Assembly: GCF_900142765.1 (NCBI RefSeq)
Contig: NZ_FRCB01000001.1
Coordinates: forward strand, 310,001-374,000
Direction of reading: 5' to 3'
Length of the DNA stretch: 64,000 bases
Source: Roseovarius litoreus
GTDB taxonomy: Bacteria > Pseudomonadota > Alphaproteobacteria > Rhodobacterales > Rhodobacteraceae
Part shown: piece after piece, positions 7,771 through 16,629 of the stretch
Layout of the letters: each line of letters opens with the position of its first letter
Position numbering within the stretch: the stretch's first letter is position 1
The notes under the pieces: generated by a model
Database searches by the model: none
Told to the model about the DNA's origin: nothing
The model's input: only the letters and a program-made list of their open reading frames with translations
Made by a program: the position numbers and the translations under genes

Positions 7771-9294
7771 ATGTTTGAAAATCTGTCAGACCGCCTGTCC
7801 GGCGTTCTCGATCGCCTGACCAAACAGGGCGCGCTGAGCGACGACGACGTCAAGACCGCCCTGCGTGAGGTGCGTGTCGCGCTGCTGGAGGCCGATGTCT
7901 CGCTGCCGGTGGCGCGCGACTTCATCAAGAAGGTGCAGGATCAGGCCACCGGTCAGGCGGTGACCCGTTCGGTCACGCCGGGCCAGCAGGTGGTCAAGAT
8001 CGTGCATGACGCGCTGGTCGAGACCCTGACCGGCGAAGGCGAGCCCGGCGCGCTCAAGATCGACAATCCGCCCGCCCCGATCCTGATGGTGGGCCTGCAA
8101 GGCTCGGGCAAGACGACCACGACCGCGAAACTGGCCAAGCGCCTCAAGGATCGCGACGGCAAGCGCGTGCTGATGGCCTCGCTCGACGTGAACCGCCCCG
8201 CCGCGATGGAACAGCTCGAGATCCTTGGCCGCCAGATCGGCGTCGACACGCTGCCGATCGTCAAGGGCGAAGACCCGGTGACCATCGCCAAGCGCGCCAA
8301 GACCCAGGCCAGCCTTGGCGGCTATGATGTCTACCTGCTGGACACCGCGGGCCGGCTGCATATCGACGCCGACCTGATCGCGCAGGCCGCCGCCGTGCGC
8401 GACGTGGCCAACCCACGCGAAACGCTGCTGGTCGTCGATGGCCTGACCGGTCAGGACGCGGTCAACGTGGCCGAGGAATTCGACGACAAGATCGGCGTCT
8501 CCGGCGTGGTGCTGACCCGGATGGATGGCGACGGGCGCGGCGGTGCCGCGCTGTCGATGCGCGCGGTCACCGGCAAGCCGATCAAGTTCGTCGGTCTTGG
8601 CGAGAAGATGGACGCGCTCGAAACCTTCGAACCCGAGCGCATCGCCGGCCGCATCCTTGGCATGGGCGACATCGTCAGCCTTGTGGAAAAGGCCCAGCAA
8701 ACCATCGAGGCCGAACAAGCCGAACGCATGATGCGCCGCTTCCAGAAGGGTCAGTTCAACATGAACGACCTCAAGATGCAGCTGGAACAGATGCAGAAGA
8801 TGGGCGGCATGGAAGGCGTGATGGGCATGATGCCCGGCATGGGCAAGATGGCCAAGCAGATGGAAACCGCCGGCATAGACGACAAGGTTCTGTCGCGGCA
8901 GGTCGCGCTGATCCAGTCGATGACCAAGTCTGAGCGCGCCAATCCCAAGATCCTGCAGGCCAGCCGCAAGAAGCGCATCGCGCGCGGCGCGGGCCTCGAA
9001 GTGTCCGAGCTGAACAAACTGCTCAAGATGCAGCGCCAGATGTCGGACATGATGAAGCAGATGGGCAAGATGGGTAAGGGCGGCATGCTGAAACAGGCCA
9101 TGAAAGGCATGTTCGGCAAGGGCGGCCCCAGCCCCGAGGATCTGCAAGGCATGGACCCCAAGGCGCTGGAACAGGCGGCCAAACAGATGGGCGGCGGCCT
9201 GCCCGGTGGTCTGGGTGGGCTTGGTGGCCTGGGCGGATTGGGCGGCGGCAAGGGCCTGCCCTCGGGCCTGTCGGGATTTGGCAAGAAGAAATGA
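7771..9294 (+). CDS. ffh: Signal recognition particle protein (SRP54 homologue)
   Basis: A 507-residue SRP GTPase that, with SRP RNA, recognises nascent signal sequences and delivers ribosomes to FtsY at the membrane. Order: N domain (1-90), G domain with GLQGSGKTTTT from about residue 107 and DTAGRLHID from about 191, and a Met-rich M domain (about 300-460). The C terminus carries a Gly-Gly-Leu repeat rich tail (about residues 470-500), longer than the E. coli protein (453 aa). It opens a translation-related gene run with rpsP, rimM, trmD and rplS. Confidence 0.97.
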   Translation: MFENLSDRLSGVLDRLTKQGALSDDDVKTALREVRVALLEADVSLPVARDFIKKVQDQATGQAVTRSVTPGQQVVKIVHDALVETLTGEGEPGALKIDNPPAPILMVGLQGSGKTTTTAKLAKRLKDRDGKRVLMASLDVNRPAAMEQLEILGRQIGVDTLPIVKGEDPVTIAKRAKTQASLGGYDVYLLDTAGRLHIDADLIAQAAAVRDVANPRETLLVVDGLTGQDAVNVAEEFDDKIGVSGVVLTRMDGDGRGGAALSMRAVTGKPIKFVGLGEKMDALETFEPERIAGRILGMGDIVSLVEKAQQTIEAEQAERMMRRFQKGQFNMNDLKMQLEQMQKMGGMEGVMGMMPGMGKMAKQMETAGIDDKVLSRQVALIQSMTKSERANPKILQASRKKRIARGAGLEVSELNKLLKMQRQMSDMMKQMGKMGKGGMLKQAMKGMFGKGGPSPEDLQGMDPKALEQAAKQMGGGLPGGLGGLGGLGGLGGGKGLPSGLSGFGKKK

Positions 9295-9363
9295 TGCCGA
9301 TGCTGACCGATCATCTGACCGCAGGGCAAGGCGCCGGTGACATGGCGCGGGGAGGTGTCTGAC

Positions 9364-9969
9364 ATGGCCACCCGCGACATTCCCGTGCTCGAGACCCGCC
9401 GCCTTGTGCTGCGCGCGCCCGAGCCCGAGGATTACCCCGATTTCAAGGCGACGTTCAGCTCTTACCGGTCGCGTTTCATGGGCGGGCCATTGAACCGCTA
9501 CGAGGCATGGATGCTCTATGCCGCCGAGATCGGCCATTGGAACATCCGTGGCTTCGGCATGTGGATGATCCACGACAAGGTGACCGATGCCACCTATGGC
9601 ATGGCAGGCGGCTGGTTTCCCGCCGGCTGGCCCGAACGCGAGATCGCCTGGATCATCTGGCCCGACAAGGCGGGGCACGGCTTCGCGCTCGAGGCCACCC
9701 ATGCCGCGCGCGCCCATCTCTATGGCCCCGGCGGCTGGGACGGCGCAGTGAGCTATATCGACCCCAAGAACCTCGATTCGATCCGGCTTGCCGAACGGCT
9801 GGGCGCCAAAAAGGATCACGGCGCCGCCACCATCGACGGCAATGACGCGGTCTACCGCCACCCCTCGCCCGCCATTCTGAAATCCGGCCAGCTGGCCGAC
9901 GGGATCGAGCTGGAGATCAGCCACTATTGCGACCCGCTGTTCAAACCGAAAGGGTTTCCGCTTGACTGA
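9364..9969 (+). CDS. GNAT family N-acetyltransferase
   Basis: A 201-residue acetyl-CoA-dependent acetyltransferase of the RimJ/RimL-like branch. The start of the fold is LETRRLVLRAPEPEDYPDF, and strand/helix elements around IIWPDKAGHGFALEATHAAR and the C-terminal SIRLAERLGAK fit the acetyl-CoA site of this branch. ATG 9364 is preferred over the upstream GTG because GGGAGG lies 7 bp before it. The substrate is not predictable; position between ffh and rpsP might suggest a ribosomal or small-molecule target. Confidence 0.85.
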   Translation: MATRDIPVLETRRLVLRAPEPEDYPDFKATFSSYRSRFMGGPLNRYEAWMLYAAEIGHWNIRGFGMWMIHDKVTDATYGMAGGWFPAGWPEREIAWIIWPDKAGHGFALEATHAARAHLYGPGGWDGAVSYIDPKNLDSIRLAERLGAKKDHGAATIDGNDAVYRHPSPAILKSGQLADGIELEISHYCDPLFKPKGFPLD

Positions 9970-10261
9970 AGACGCCCCCACCCGCGCCGCAAGGCTGCTC
10001 AAAGAGCACCGCGAGAGCATCGACCGGCTCGACGCGATCCTTGTCTATACGCTTGGCGAACGCTTCAAGCACACGCAGGCGGTGGGCCGTCTGAAAGCCG
10101 AACACGACCTTCCCCCGTCCGATCCTGCCCGCGAAGCGCAGCAGATCGCACGTCTCGAAGACCTGGCGCACCAGGCCGATCTCGACCCGGAATTCGCCAA
10201 GAAGTTCCTCAACTTCATCATCGCTGAAGTCATTCAGCACCACAAACAGCACCAGTCGTAA
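9962..10261 (+). CDS. Chorismate mutase (AroQ class)
   Basis: A 99-residue all-helical protein that converts chorismate to prephenate for phenylalanine and tyrosine synthesis. The first helix has the family pattern HRESIDRLDAILVYTLGERF, followed by AVGRLKAEHDLPPSDPAREAQ, giving the usual Arg, Lys and Glu/Gln active-site positions. It starts with TTG and overlaps the end of the acetyltransferase gene by 8 bp, so translation is probably coupled. It is a stand-alone enzyme rather than a PheA fusion. Confidence 0.88.
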   Translation: MTEDAPTRAARLLKEHRESIDRLDAILVYTLGERFKHTQAVGRLKAEHDLPPSDPAREAQQIARLEDLAHQADLDPEFAKKFLNFIIAEVIQHHKQHQS

Positions 10262-10282
10262 CGGTGCGCTTTCATCGCACCG
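10262..10282 (+). other. Leader hairpin of rpsP
   Basis: Perfect 7-bp stem CGGTGCG/CGCACCG with a 7-nt loop, directly after the chorismate mutase stop and about 20 nt before the rpsP ribosome site AAGGAG. No T tract follows, so it is not a complete terminator. Confidence 0.4.
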
Positions 10283-10314
10283 ACAAAACGCCATTCGAAA
10301 AGGAGACCTAACCG

Positions 10315-10743
10315 ATGGCCATGAAAATTCGTCTCGCCCGTGGCGGCAGCAAGAAACGCCCCCATTACAGCATCGTTGCCGCCGACAGCCGCATGCCGCG
10401 CGACGGCCGCTTCATCGAGAAGCTGGGCACCTACAACCCGCTTCTGCCGAAAGACAGCGAAGAGCGCGTCAAGATGAAGATGGAGCGCGTGCAATACTGG
10501 CTGGATCAGGGCGCACAGCCGTCTGACCGCGTGAGCCGCATGCTCGAAGCCGCCGGCGTTCTGGCCAAGAAGGAACGTGCCAACCTCAAGAAGGGCGAGC
10601 CGGGCACCAAGGCCAAGGAACGCGTCGAGGAAAAAGCCGCCAAGGCAGCTGCCGCCGCCGAAGCCGCCGCAGCCCCCGCCGAAGAGGCCCCGGTCGCCGA
10701 GGCCACCGAAGAGGCGCCCGCCGAGGACGCCGCTCAGGGCTGA
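10315..10743 (+). CDS. rpsP: 30S ribosomal protein S16 with long C-terminal extension
   Basis: A 142-residue S16. The first 85 residues are the normal fold ([18 protein letters not shown], then [10 protein letters not shown] and [17 protein letters not shown]). The remaining 55 residues are an Ala/Glu/Lys/Pro low-complexity tail (runs such as [17 protein letters not shown]), common in alphaproteobacterial S16 and presumed to be disordered. E. coli S16 has 82 residues. It begins the rpsP-bluB-ORF-rimM-trmD-rplS run; rpsP-rimM-trmD-rplS is the classical order, here interrupted by bluB. Confidence 0.97.
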   Translation: MAMKIRLARGGSKKRPHYSIVAADSRMPRDGRFIEKLGTYNPLLPKDSEERVKMKMERVQYWLDQGAQPSDRVSRMLEAAGVLAKKERANLKKGEPGTKAKERVEEKAAKAAAAAEAAAAPAEEAPVAEATEEAPAEDAAQG

Positions 10744-10763
10744 GCACGGGCGGGGCGCGGATC

Positions 10764-11393
10764 ATGTCGCGTTTCACCCCGGACTTCCGGTCCGACCTGA
10801 CCGATCTGATGCGGTGGCGGCGCGACGTGCGCCGCTTCCGCAGCGATCCGGTGGACGAGGCGGTGCTGCGCGCCTGCCTCGACACCTTTCTGCTGGCCCC
10901 CTCCGTGGGCCTGAGCGAACCCTGGCGCGTGATCCGCGTCACCAGCCCGGCCGCGCGCCGGGCGGCGCTCGACAATTATACAGATGCCAACGCGGCGGCC
11001 CTCTCGGGCTATGACGGCGACCGTGCACAGCTTTACAGCGGCCTGAAACTCTCGGGCATGACCGACGCTCCGGTGCAGCTCGCCATCTTCTGTGACGAGA
11101 CGACCGACAAGGGCGCCGGCCTTGGCGCCGGCACCATGCCCGAAATGCGCCGCTATTCGGTGGTGGGCGCGATCACGCAGTTCTGGCTGATGGCGCGCAG
11201 TCATGGCCTCGGTGTGGGCTGGGTGTCGATCCTCGACCCTGACCGCCTGTCGCGTGATCTCGATGTGCCGCAAGGCTGGGAGCTGGTCGGCTATCTCTGC
11301 GTCGGCTGGCCCGAAACCGAGGACGACACCCCGGAACTCGAGCGCGCCGGCTGGGAAGATCGCAGCGCCTCGCTGACGATCGAGGAACGGTGA
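10764..11393 (+). CDS. bluB: 5,6-dimethylbenzimidazole synthase
   Basis: A 209-residue nitroreductase-fold enzyme. BluB uses oxygen to cannibalise reduced FMN and form 5,6-dimethylbenzimidazole, the lower ligand of vitamin B12. Family marks are [20 protein letters not shown] at the N terminus, [17 protein letters not shown], and [15 protein letters not shown] near the C terminus. It starts 20 bp after rpsP, an unusual place for a cobalamin gene but possibly coupling it to growth. A second cobalamin gene, cobU, is at 56.4 kb. Confidence 0.93.
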   Translation: MSRFTPDFRSDLTDLMRWRRDVRRFRSDPVDEAVLRACLDTFLLAPSVGLSEPWRVIRVTSPAARRAALDNYTDANAAALSGYDGDRAQLYSGLKLSGMTDAPVQLAIFCDETTDKGAGLGAGTMPEMRRYSVVGAITQFWLMARSHGLGVGWVSILDPDRLSRDLDVPQGWELVGYLCVGWPETEDDTPELERAGWEDRSASLTIEER

Positions 11394-11398
11394 CACGC

Positions 11399-11542
11399 AT
11401 GTTTCGACCTGTCCGCACCCTCGTCCTGATGGCCGTCATCTTCCTGGTCGGTCTGTTCTACGAACGTCACCAGCACCAGGAACGCTGCGCCGCCGCAGGC
11501 GGCACGGTACAGGACGGCCTTTGCCGCGGAGAGACCGAATGA
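11399..11542 (+). CDS. Small single-pass membrane protein, function unknown
   Basis: A 47-residue open frame that fits exactly between bluB and rimM: it starts 5 bp after the bluB stop and its stop overlaps the rimM start as ATGA. The product has a basic N terminus (MFRPVRTL), one hydrophobic helix (about residues 7-20, [14 protein letters not shown]), then a short exported-looking segment with two cysteines (C30 and C43) that could form a disulfide. The tight packing on both sides supports translation. I do not recognise a family. Confidence 0.7.
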   Translation: MFRPVRTLVLMAVIFLVGLFYERHQHQERCAAAGGTVQDGLCRGETE

Positions 11543-12051
11543 CCGACAATACCCGCATTTGCCTCGGCGCGATCGCCGGCGCGTTCGGCGTGCACGGCGA
11601 ATTGCGCCTCAAGAGCTTCACCGCCACACCTGAGGACATCGCCGCTTATGGCCCGCTGGAAACTGAGGACGGCGCCCGCAGCTTCGAGATCACGCTGAGC
11701 GGACAAAGCGCCAAGGGCGGGCTGATCGCGCGCCTGTCTGGCGTGACCACGAAAGAACAGGCCGACGCGCTGCGCGGTGTGCGCCTTTATACCGAGCGCG
11801 ACCGCCTGCCCGCCCTTCCCGACGAGGAATATTACCACGCCGACCTGATCGGTCTGGAGGTCTATGACACCGGCGGCACCTTGCTCGGACGGGTAAAGGC
11901 GGTGCTCAACCACGGCGCGGGCGATATCCTCGAGCTGCACGGTCAAGGGCTGACCTCGACCGTGCTTTTGCCGTTCACGCGGCAGGCCGTGCCGACCGTG
12001 GACCTCGCTGCGGGGCGTATTGTCGCGGACCCGCCCGAAGGCCTGTTCTGA
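11539..12051 (+). CDS. rimM: 16S rRNA processing protein RimM
   Basis: A 170-residue ribosome maturation factor for the 30S head that binds S19. The N-terminal RimM domain opens with [21 protein letters not shown], and the C-terminal PRC-barrel domain contains [17 protein letters not shown] and [15 protein letters not shown]. The ATG at 11539 overlaps the stop of the 47-residue ORF, giving a coupled start; an upstream TTG is much less likely. It is part of the conserved rpsP-rimM-trmD-rplS cluster. Confidence 0.95.
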   Translation: MTDNTRICLGAIAGAFGVHGELRLKSFTATPEDIAAYGPLETEDGARSFEITLSGQSAKGGLIARLSGVTTKEQADALRGVRLYTERDRLPALPDEEYYHADLIGLEVYDTGGTLLGRVKAVLNHGAGDILELHGQGLTSTVLLPFTRQAVPTVDLAAGRIVADPPEGLF

Positions 12052-12065
12052 CCCCGCCCGCGACT

Positions 12066-12162
12066 GGGGGCCCTGCCCCCAGACCCCCGGGATATTTCCG
12101 GCCAGAAGAAACGGCACGCGCGGCGCGTCTTTCATCGTTCCACAAATACTCCCGCCGGAGGC
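12066..12162. repeat. Intergenic repeat-like block between rimM and trmD
   Basis: The 193-bp gap contains a G/C palindrome GGGGGC-CCT-GCCCCC (12066-12080), then CCCCCGGGATATTTCCGGCC (12084-12103), then CACAAATACTCCCGCCGGAG (12141-12160). From memory, both motif types recur many times between genes in Rhodobacteraceae. They occur only once in this window, so their repetitive nature is not shown here. Confidence 0.4.
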
Positions 12163-12244
12163 ATCCCGCGGCCCGCCCCGGGCACCGCGCGCGGATGTCA
12201 GCGCCTCTTGCCTCGGGAGAGCGCGGGAGCTAAGGCCTCGAACC

Positions 12245-13066
12245 ATGACGGACGCACCCAAATCCCACGGTCGCAAGACCATCACGGTCAGCCTGAAACC
12301 GCAGGAGCTGATGACGCACAATCCGCGTCTCGCGAGAGCCTGGACGGCGCAGGTGATCACCCTTCTGCCGGAGGCGTTTCCCGGTGTGCTGGGAGAAAGC
12401 CTGACCGGGCGGGCGCTGAAGGACGGGCTGTGGCAGCTGGACACGATCGATCTGCGCCTGTTTGGCGAGGGGCGACACCGCAATGTCGATGACACGCCTG
12501 CGGGCGGTGGCGCGGGCATGGTTCTGCGCGCGGACGTGATGGGACGCGCCATCGATCATGCGCGCGCGCGCATGCCCAAGGAGGCGCCGCTGATCTATCT
12601 CAGCCCGCGCGGCAAGCGGCTCGATCAGGCCATGGCGCAGCGCCTCTCGCAAGGTCCGGGCGTCACCCTGATCTGCGGCCGCTTCGAGGGGCTCGACGAG
12701 CGCGTGATCGCGCACTACGGCATTCAGGAGGTCTCGATCGGGGATTTCGTGCTCTCCGGAGGCGAGATCGCCGCTCAGGCCTTGATTGATGCGGCTGTCC
12801 GACTTATACCGCGCGTGCTTGGGAATCAGGCGTCGACGGAGGAGGAGTCCTTTTCCGAAGGCCTGCTTGAACACCCCCAGTACACAAGACCTGCCATCTG
12901 GAACGGCCTTGCGATCCCTGAAATTCTTCTTTCGGGGCATCATGGCCATATCACTTCCTGGCGGCGGAAAGAGGCCGAACGGCTGACAAAGGAACGACGA
13001 CCTGATCTCTGGCGGGCTTACTGTGCGGCGCATGGTAGGGACCCGGACGAAGACCAAGAGCTCTGA
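12245..13066 (+). CDS. trmD: tRNA (guanine37-N1)-methyltransferase
   Basis: A 273-residue SPOUT-class methyltransferase that makes m1G37 next to the anticodon and prevents +1 frameshifting. The SAM-binding trefoil knot shows as [30 protein letters not shown] and [14 protein letters not shown]. The N-terminal stretch of about 32 residues before [16 protein letters not shown] is longer than in E. coli and is common in Rhodobacterales; ATG 12245 is chosen for it, while an internal ATG at 12310 is an alternative. It lies 193 bp after rimM, so a separate promoter is possible. Confidence 0.92.
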   Translation: MTDAPKSHGRKTITVSLKPQELMTHNPRLARAWTAQVITLLPEAFPGVLGESLTGRALKDGLWQLDTIDLRLFGEGRHRNVDDTPAGGGAGMVLRADVMGRAIDHARARMPKEAPLIYLSPRGKRLDQAMAQRLSQGPGVTLICGRFEGLDERVIAHYGIQEVSIGDFVLSGGEIAAQALIDAAVRLIPRVLGNQASTEEESFSEGLLEHPQYTRPAIWNGLAIPEILLSGHHGHITSWRRKEAERLTKERRPDLWRAYCAAHGRDPDEDQEL

Positions 13067-13080
13067 GGCGGCATCAATCT

Positions 13081-13098
13081 TTGCGGAACGAACCGCAA
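13081..13098 (+). other. Leader hairpin of rplS
   Basis: Perfect 6-bp stem TTGCGG/CCGCAA with loop AACGAA, 20 bp before the rplS start and close to its ribosome site ATAGGAG. It is a small potential regulatory hairpin without a T tract. Confidence 0.35.
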
Positions 13099-13117
13099 GC
13101 ATATAGGAGACGAAGCG

Positions 13118-13501
13118 ATGGACATTATCGCTCAACTGGACGCCGAGCAGGTTGCAGAGCTTGGCAAAACCATCCCGGATTTCAAGGCCGGGGACACGCT
13201 GCGCGTCGGCTACAAGGTGACCGAGGGCACCCGCTCGCGCGTGCAGAATTTCGAAGGCGTCTGCATCAGCCGCAAGAACGGCTCGGGCATCGCCGGGAGC
13301 TTCACGGTCCGCAAGATTTCCTTCGGGGAAGGCGTCGAACGTGTGTTCCCGCTTCACTCGACCAATATCGACAGCATCACCGTCGTGCGCCGTGGCCGCG
13401 TGCGCCGCGCCAAGCTGTATTATCTGCGCTCGCGTCGCGGCAAGTCGGCCCGGATCGCCGAGGACGCCACCTACAAACCCCAATCCGGCACGTCGGCATA
13501 A
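13118..13501 (+). CDS. rplS: 50S ribosomal protein L19
   Basis: A 127-residue L19, a bridge protein at the 30S-50S interface. Conserved segments are [37 protein letters not shown], and [19 protein letters not shown]. The length is about 10 residues above E. coli, with a short C-terminal extension. It follows trmD by 51 bp and precedes rpmE by 11 bp. Confidence 0.97.
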   Translation: MDIIAQLDAEQVAELGKTIPDFKAGDTLRVGYKVTEGTRSRVQNFEGVCISRKNGSGIAGSFTVRKISFGEGVERVFPLHSTNIDSITVVRRGRVRRAKLYYLRSRRGKSARIAEDATYKPQSGTSA

Positions 13502-13512
13502 GGAGCGGCACG

Positions 13513-13734
13513 ATGAGAAAAGATATCCACCCCGATTATCACGTCATCGACGTCAAGCTGACCGATGGCACCGTGGTTCAGATGCGCTCGACCTATGGCG
13601 CCGAGGGCGACAGCCTGTCGCTCGACGTCGATCCGTCCGTGCACCCGGCCTGGACCGGTGGCGGCACCCGCCTGATGGATACCGGCGGCCGCGTGTCGAA
13701 GTTCAAGAACAAATACGCAGGTCTCGGCTTCTGA
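13513..13734 (+). CDS. rpmE: 50S ribosomal protein L31 (zinc-free type)
   Basis: A 73-residue L31 ([20 protein letters not shown], then [20 protein letters not shown]). The CxxC zinc motif of the canonical form is absent, so this is a non-zinc-binding version, the alphaproteobacterial norm. It starts 11 bp after rplS with AGGAG, and a strong terminator follows, so rplS-rpmE ends the translation block. Confidence 0.95.
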   Translation: MRKDIHPDYHVIDVKLTDGTVVQMRSTYGAEGDSLSLDVDPSVHPAWTGGGTRLMDTGGRVSKFKNKYAGLGF

Positions 13735-13761
13735 TTGCCGGACACAGCCTGCAGGCCTTGG

Positions 13762-13787
13762 CGCCGCCCTCCGGGGCGGCGTTTTTC
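13762..13787 (+). terminator. Terminator after rpmE
   Basis: Stem CGCCGCCC/GGGCGGCG with a 4-nt loop TCCG, followed by five T residues. It closes the rplS-rpmE message. Confidence 0.85.
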
Positions 13788-13920
13788 ATGAGAAGCGGCC
13801 TCGGTGCAACAGGGGGCGCAAAGCATCGCGGCAACGCAACGGAATCTTTCCAACTGCAGGCCCCGAGGCTAGAGTGTGACACAAGAAAAACAGCCCGGAA
13901 CAGGGACAGGGGAACAGGTC

Positions 13921-14730
13921 ATGGCCCATATCATCGTCGTCGGCAACGAGAAGGGGGGCGCCGGCAAATCGACCGTCTCGATGCATGTGGCCACCGCGCT
14001 TGCGCGCATGGGCCACAAGGTCAGCGCGCTGGATCTGGACCTGCGGCAAAAGACCTTCGGGCGCTATGCCAGCAATCGGAAGACCTTTCTGGACAAGGCC
14101 GGGCTTGATCTGCCCAGCCCCCGGTATCACGACCTTCCCGACATCGACCAGTCCAGTCTGAAGCCCGGCGAGAACCTCTATGATCGCCGCCTCTCGGCCG
14201 CCGTGGCGCAGCTCGAGCCTGACAGCGACTTCATCGTGATCGACTGCCCCGGATCGCATACCCGGCTGAGCCAGGTCGCCCATAGCCTTGCCGACACGCT
14301 CATCACGCCGTTGAACGACAGTTTCGTGGATTTCGACCTGCTGGCCCATGTGGACAGCGACGGGAAGCGGATCATCGGGCCGTCGGTCTATTCGGAAATG
14401 GTGTGGAATGCGCGGCAGTTGCGCGCGCAGGCCGGGCTGAAGCCGATCGACTGGGTGGTGGTGCGCAACCGGCTCGGCGCGCAACAGATGGTCAACAAGC
14501 AGAAAATGGGCACGGCGCTGGAAACGCTGGCGCGCCGCATCGGATTTCGCACGGCCCCCGGCTTCAACGAACGGGTCATCTTCCGCGAGCTGTTTCCGCG
14601 CGGGCTGACGCTTCTGGATCTCAAGGATGTGGGCGTCAAGCAGCTCAATATCTCGAACATCGCCGCAAGGCAGGAATTGCGCGATCTGATCAAGGCGCTC
14701 AACCTGCCCGGTGTGAACGCCGATTTCTGA
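13921..14730 (+). CDS. mipZ: Division-plane positioning ATPase MipZ
   Basis: A 269-residue ParA/MinD-type ATPase. In Caulobacter MipZ binds ParB near the poles and inhibits FtsZ so that rings form only at midcell. A deviant Walker A GNEKGGAGKST spans residues 8-18, with DLDLRQKTFGRY and FIVIDCPGSHTRLSQVAHSL downstream. Start ATG 13921 follows an AACAGG site; an upstream GTG would add 15 poorly conserved residues. It stands alone after rpmE. No MinCDE is visible in the window. Confidence 0.93.
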   Translation: MAHIIVVGNEKGGAGKSTVSMHVATALARMGHKVSALDLDLRQKTFGRYASNRKTFLDKAGLDLPSPRYHDLPDIDQSSLKPGENLYDRRLSAAVAQLEPDSDFIVIDCPGSHTRLSQVAHSLADTLITPLNDSFVDFDLLAHVDSDGKRIIGPSVYSEMVWNARQLRAQAGLKPIDWVVVRNRLGAQQMVNKQKMGTALETLARRIGFRTAPGFNERVIFRELFPRGLTLLDLKDVGVKQLNISNIAARQELRDLIKALNLPGVNADF

Positions 14731-14737
14731 GGCTGCC

Positions 14738-15646
14738 CTACTCCACCGGCGGCCCGACACGCGGCTGGGGCGCATTACGCATCCGGTGGCGGGCGCGCAG
14801 CGCCCAGAGGTTCGAGGCAAAGAGCACGCCGATCACCACCACGCCCCCTGCCAGCGCCCAAGGCCCCGGATCCTCGCCGATCACCGCCCAGACCAAGAGC
14901 GGCGCCAGAACCGACTCGAGCAGGATCAGCAGCGCCACCTCGGCCGAGCCGATATAGCGCGGGCCAAGCGTCAGAAGACAGGTGGACACGGTGATGAACG
15001 CCCCATGCCCCAGCAGAAGATGCCATTGCGCGGCCACCGGCGCCACCGGATCGGCCAGGGGCCAGATCACCAGTGACGCCCCGAGATAGGCCAGCGGTAT
15101 CGCCGGGATCATCGAGGTCGCCCTGAGCTTGCGCGCCGTCGTCATGGCGCCCGCGAAACTGGCCGAGACGCCAAGCGCCACCAGATCCCCTTGCCATGAG
15201 GCCCCTTCCGTCTCGCCCGATCCCCAGGCGATGATACCAAGGCCCACGAACACCCCCGCCATCGTCAGCACCATGCGCTTGCTGATCGCCTCACCCAGAA
15301 AGATCCGGCTGAAGATCGCCGCGAAAACCGGCATCGAGGCGATGATGAACACCACATTCGCGACGCTGGTCCATTTCACCGCCAGCACGAAACCCGGCGC
15401 CGTGGCCCCGATCAGCACCGTATAGAGCAGCCCCGGAAGCCCGGTGCGCGCCACCTCGCGGAACCCGCGCAGGCCCATGACCGCAATCACCCCCAGAAGG
15501 ATGAACGACCCCGAGGTCAACCCGCGCCAGAAGGTGATCGTGGGCGCCGAGGCGTCGATCAGCCGGATAAAGAGTGAATCCGGCACCACGAAAAGGACGC
15601 CGATCGCAGTGATGAGAAGGCCCTTGGCTTGATCGTTCATGCCCAA
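14738..15646 (-). CDS. EamA/DMT family transporter
   Basis: A 302-residue inner-membrane protein with ten predicted helices in two EamA repeats. The first repeat includes FWRGLTSGSFILLGV and FVLAVKWTSVANVVFIIASM, the second EVALLILLESVLAPLLVW, with the conserved E and P of the family. It probably exports a small metabolite; the substrate is unknown. It is convergent with mipZ (7 bp apart) and is not closely similar in sequence to the exporter at 5.1 kb. Confidence 0.85.
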   Translation of the reverse strand: MGMNDQAKGLLITAIGVLFVVPDSLFIRLIDASAPTITFWRGLTSGSFILLGVIAVMGLRGFREVARTGLPGLLYTVLIGATAPGFVLAVKWTSVANVVFIIASMPVFAAIFSRIFLGEAISKRMVLTMAGVFVGLGIIAWGSGETEGASWQGDLVALGVSASFAGAMTTARKLRATSMIPAIPLAYLGASLVIWPLADPVAPVAAQWHLLLGHGAFITVSTCLLTLGPRYIGSAEVALLILLESVLAPLLVWAVIGEDPGPWALAGGVVVIGVLFASNLWALRARHRMRNAPQPRVGPPVE

Positions 15647-15704
15647 GCTCTCGGCGGTTTCACAACGAAAGTAAAGCCCCCGGCAAACCCTGAGCGCCGC
15701 GTGC

Positions 15705-16265
15705 CTACCCCGCCTGCTGCCACTCCAGCACCGCCTCCAGCGGCCAGACGAACATCAGGATGTTGAGCGCCAGACCATCACGGATAAGAAAAGCGGTCAG
15801 CACCTCGAACCCCACCAAGAGGGCGATGCTGGCCCAAACCGGCAGCACCCGCGCCAGTCCGAACCCCAGCAGCATGACCGCGATATCCGACAGCGAATTG
15901 ACCACGCTGTCACCGATATACTCGCCCGACACGGTATTGGCCCGGTAATAGCCGATCACCGCATCGGTGTTTTCCAAAAGCTCCCATGCACATTCCAAAG
16001 CCGTCGCCAGCACCAGCCGCCAGCCCACCGAAAGCCGCGGCAGAACCGCCCAAAGCCCGGCATAAAACAACAGCCCATGCAGCAGGTGGCTGGGGGTATA
16101 CCAGTCGGCCAGTTGCATATTGGCCTCGGCACTGCCCACCGCCCCCCACAGATCTATATACCCGCAAGGGCAGATCATCACCCGACCCATCGCCAAAAGG
16201 CACATGGCGGTGGCCAGGATCATCATCCCTGTGACAAGATAGGGCAGGCGGGCGTCGCGGATCAT
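15705..16265 (-). CDS. DUF2585 (UPF0314) membrane protein
   Basis: About 186 residues with four to five hydrophobic segments. The segment GRVMICPCGYIDLWGAV and the charged block CAWELLENTDAVIGYYRANTVSGEY are the hallmarks of this alphaproteobacterial family of unknown function. The start at 16265 is chosen because earlier in-frame starts would extend across the divergent gene at 16321; the ribosome site is weak, so the start is uncertain. Confidence 0.8.
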   Translation of the reverse strand: MIRDARLPYLVTGMMILATAMCLLAMGRVMICPCGYIDLWGAVGSAEANMQLADWYTPSHLLHGLLFYAGLWAVLPRLSVGWRLVLATALECAWELLENTDAVIGYYRANTVSGEYIGDSVVNSLSDIAVMLLGFGLARVLPVWASIALLVGFEVLTAFLIRDGLALNILMFVWPLEAVLEWQQAG

Positions 16266-16320
16266 GCCACCAGCACAGCACAGCGTCCCGCAGCTGTCCA
16301 CGCGATAAAGGAGCCATCGC

Positions 16321-16539
16321 ATGAGCAAATACGGACCCGGTCCCGGCGAGCTGAAATTCCGTCTGGCCGTGGGCATTCTCGGACTGCTCGGGCTTGTCGG
16401 GGTGGTGGCCTGGCGCGGCATGCCCTCCGGGCCCGCGTTTTTCGAGATCATCCTGATCGGCGGCGCTTTTTTCGGCGGCACGGCGGTGCTGAGCTACCGG
16501 GCGCTGCGCCGGCTTGACCGCGAGGATAGCGACGCCTGA
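16321..16539 (+). CDS. Small two-helix membrane protein
   Basis: A 72-residue hypothetical protein with two hydrophobic helices (about residues 13-30 and 40-58) and a charged C terminus RALRRLDREDSDA. It is divergent from the DUF2585 gene by 55 bp and is followed 90 bp later by the aldolase gene. The upstream sequence GATAAAGGAGCC supplies a good ribosome binding site. No family recognised. Confidence 0.65.
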   Translation: MSKYGPGPGELKFRLAVGILGLLGLVGVVAWRGMPSGPAFFEIILIGGAFFGGTAVLSYRALRRLDREDSDA

Positions 16540-16629
16540 GACCGACGGCGCATGTCGCGGGCCGCGAAACGCTTTCACCTTGCCCCGCTGCCGGTCTAAT
16601 CTCGGGCCAAATCACGCAGGAGACAGCCC

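Noticed and set aside
7786-10020. 744-codon open frame antisense to ffh and the acetyltransferase
   Set aside because: Codon content is a shadow of ffh, His/Leu/Asp-rich with no motifs.
10764-11393. Cobalamin riboswitch in front of bluB or cobU
   Set aside because: Only 20 bp separate rpsP and bluB, and the region before cobU lacks the B12-box pattern.
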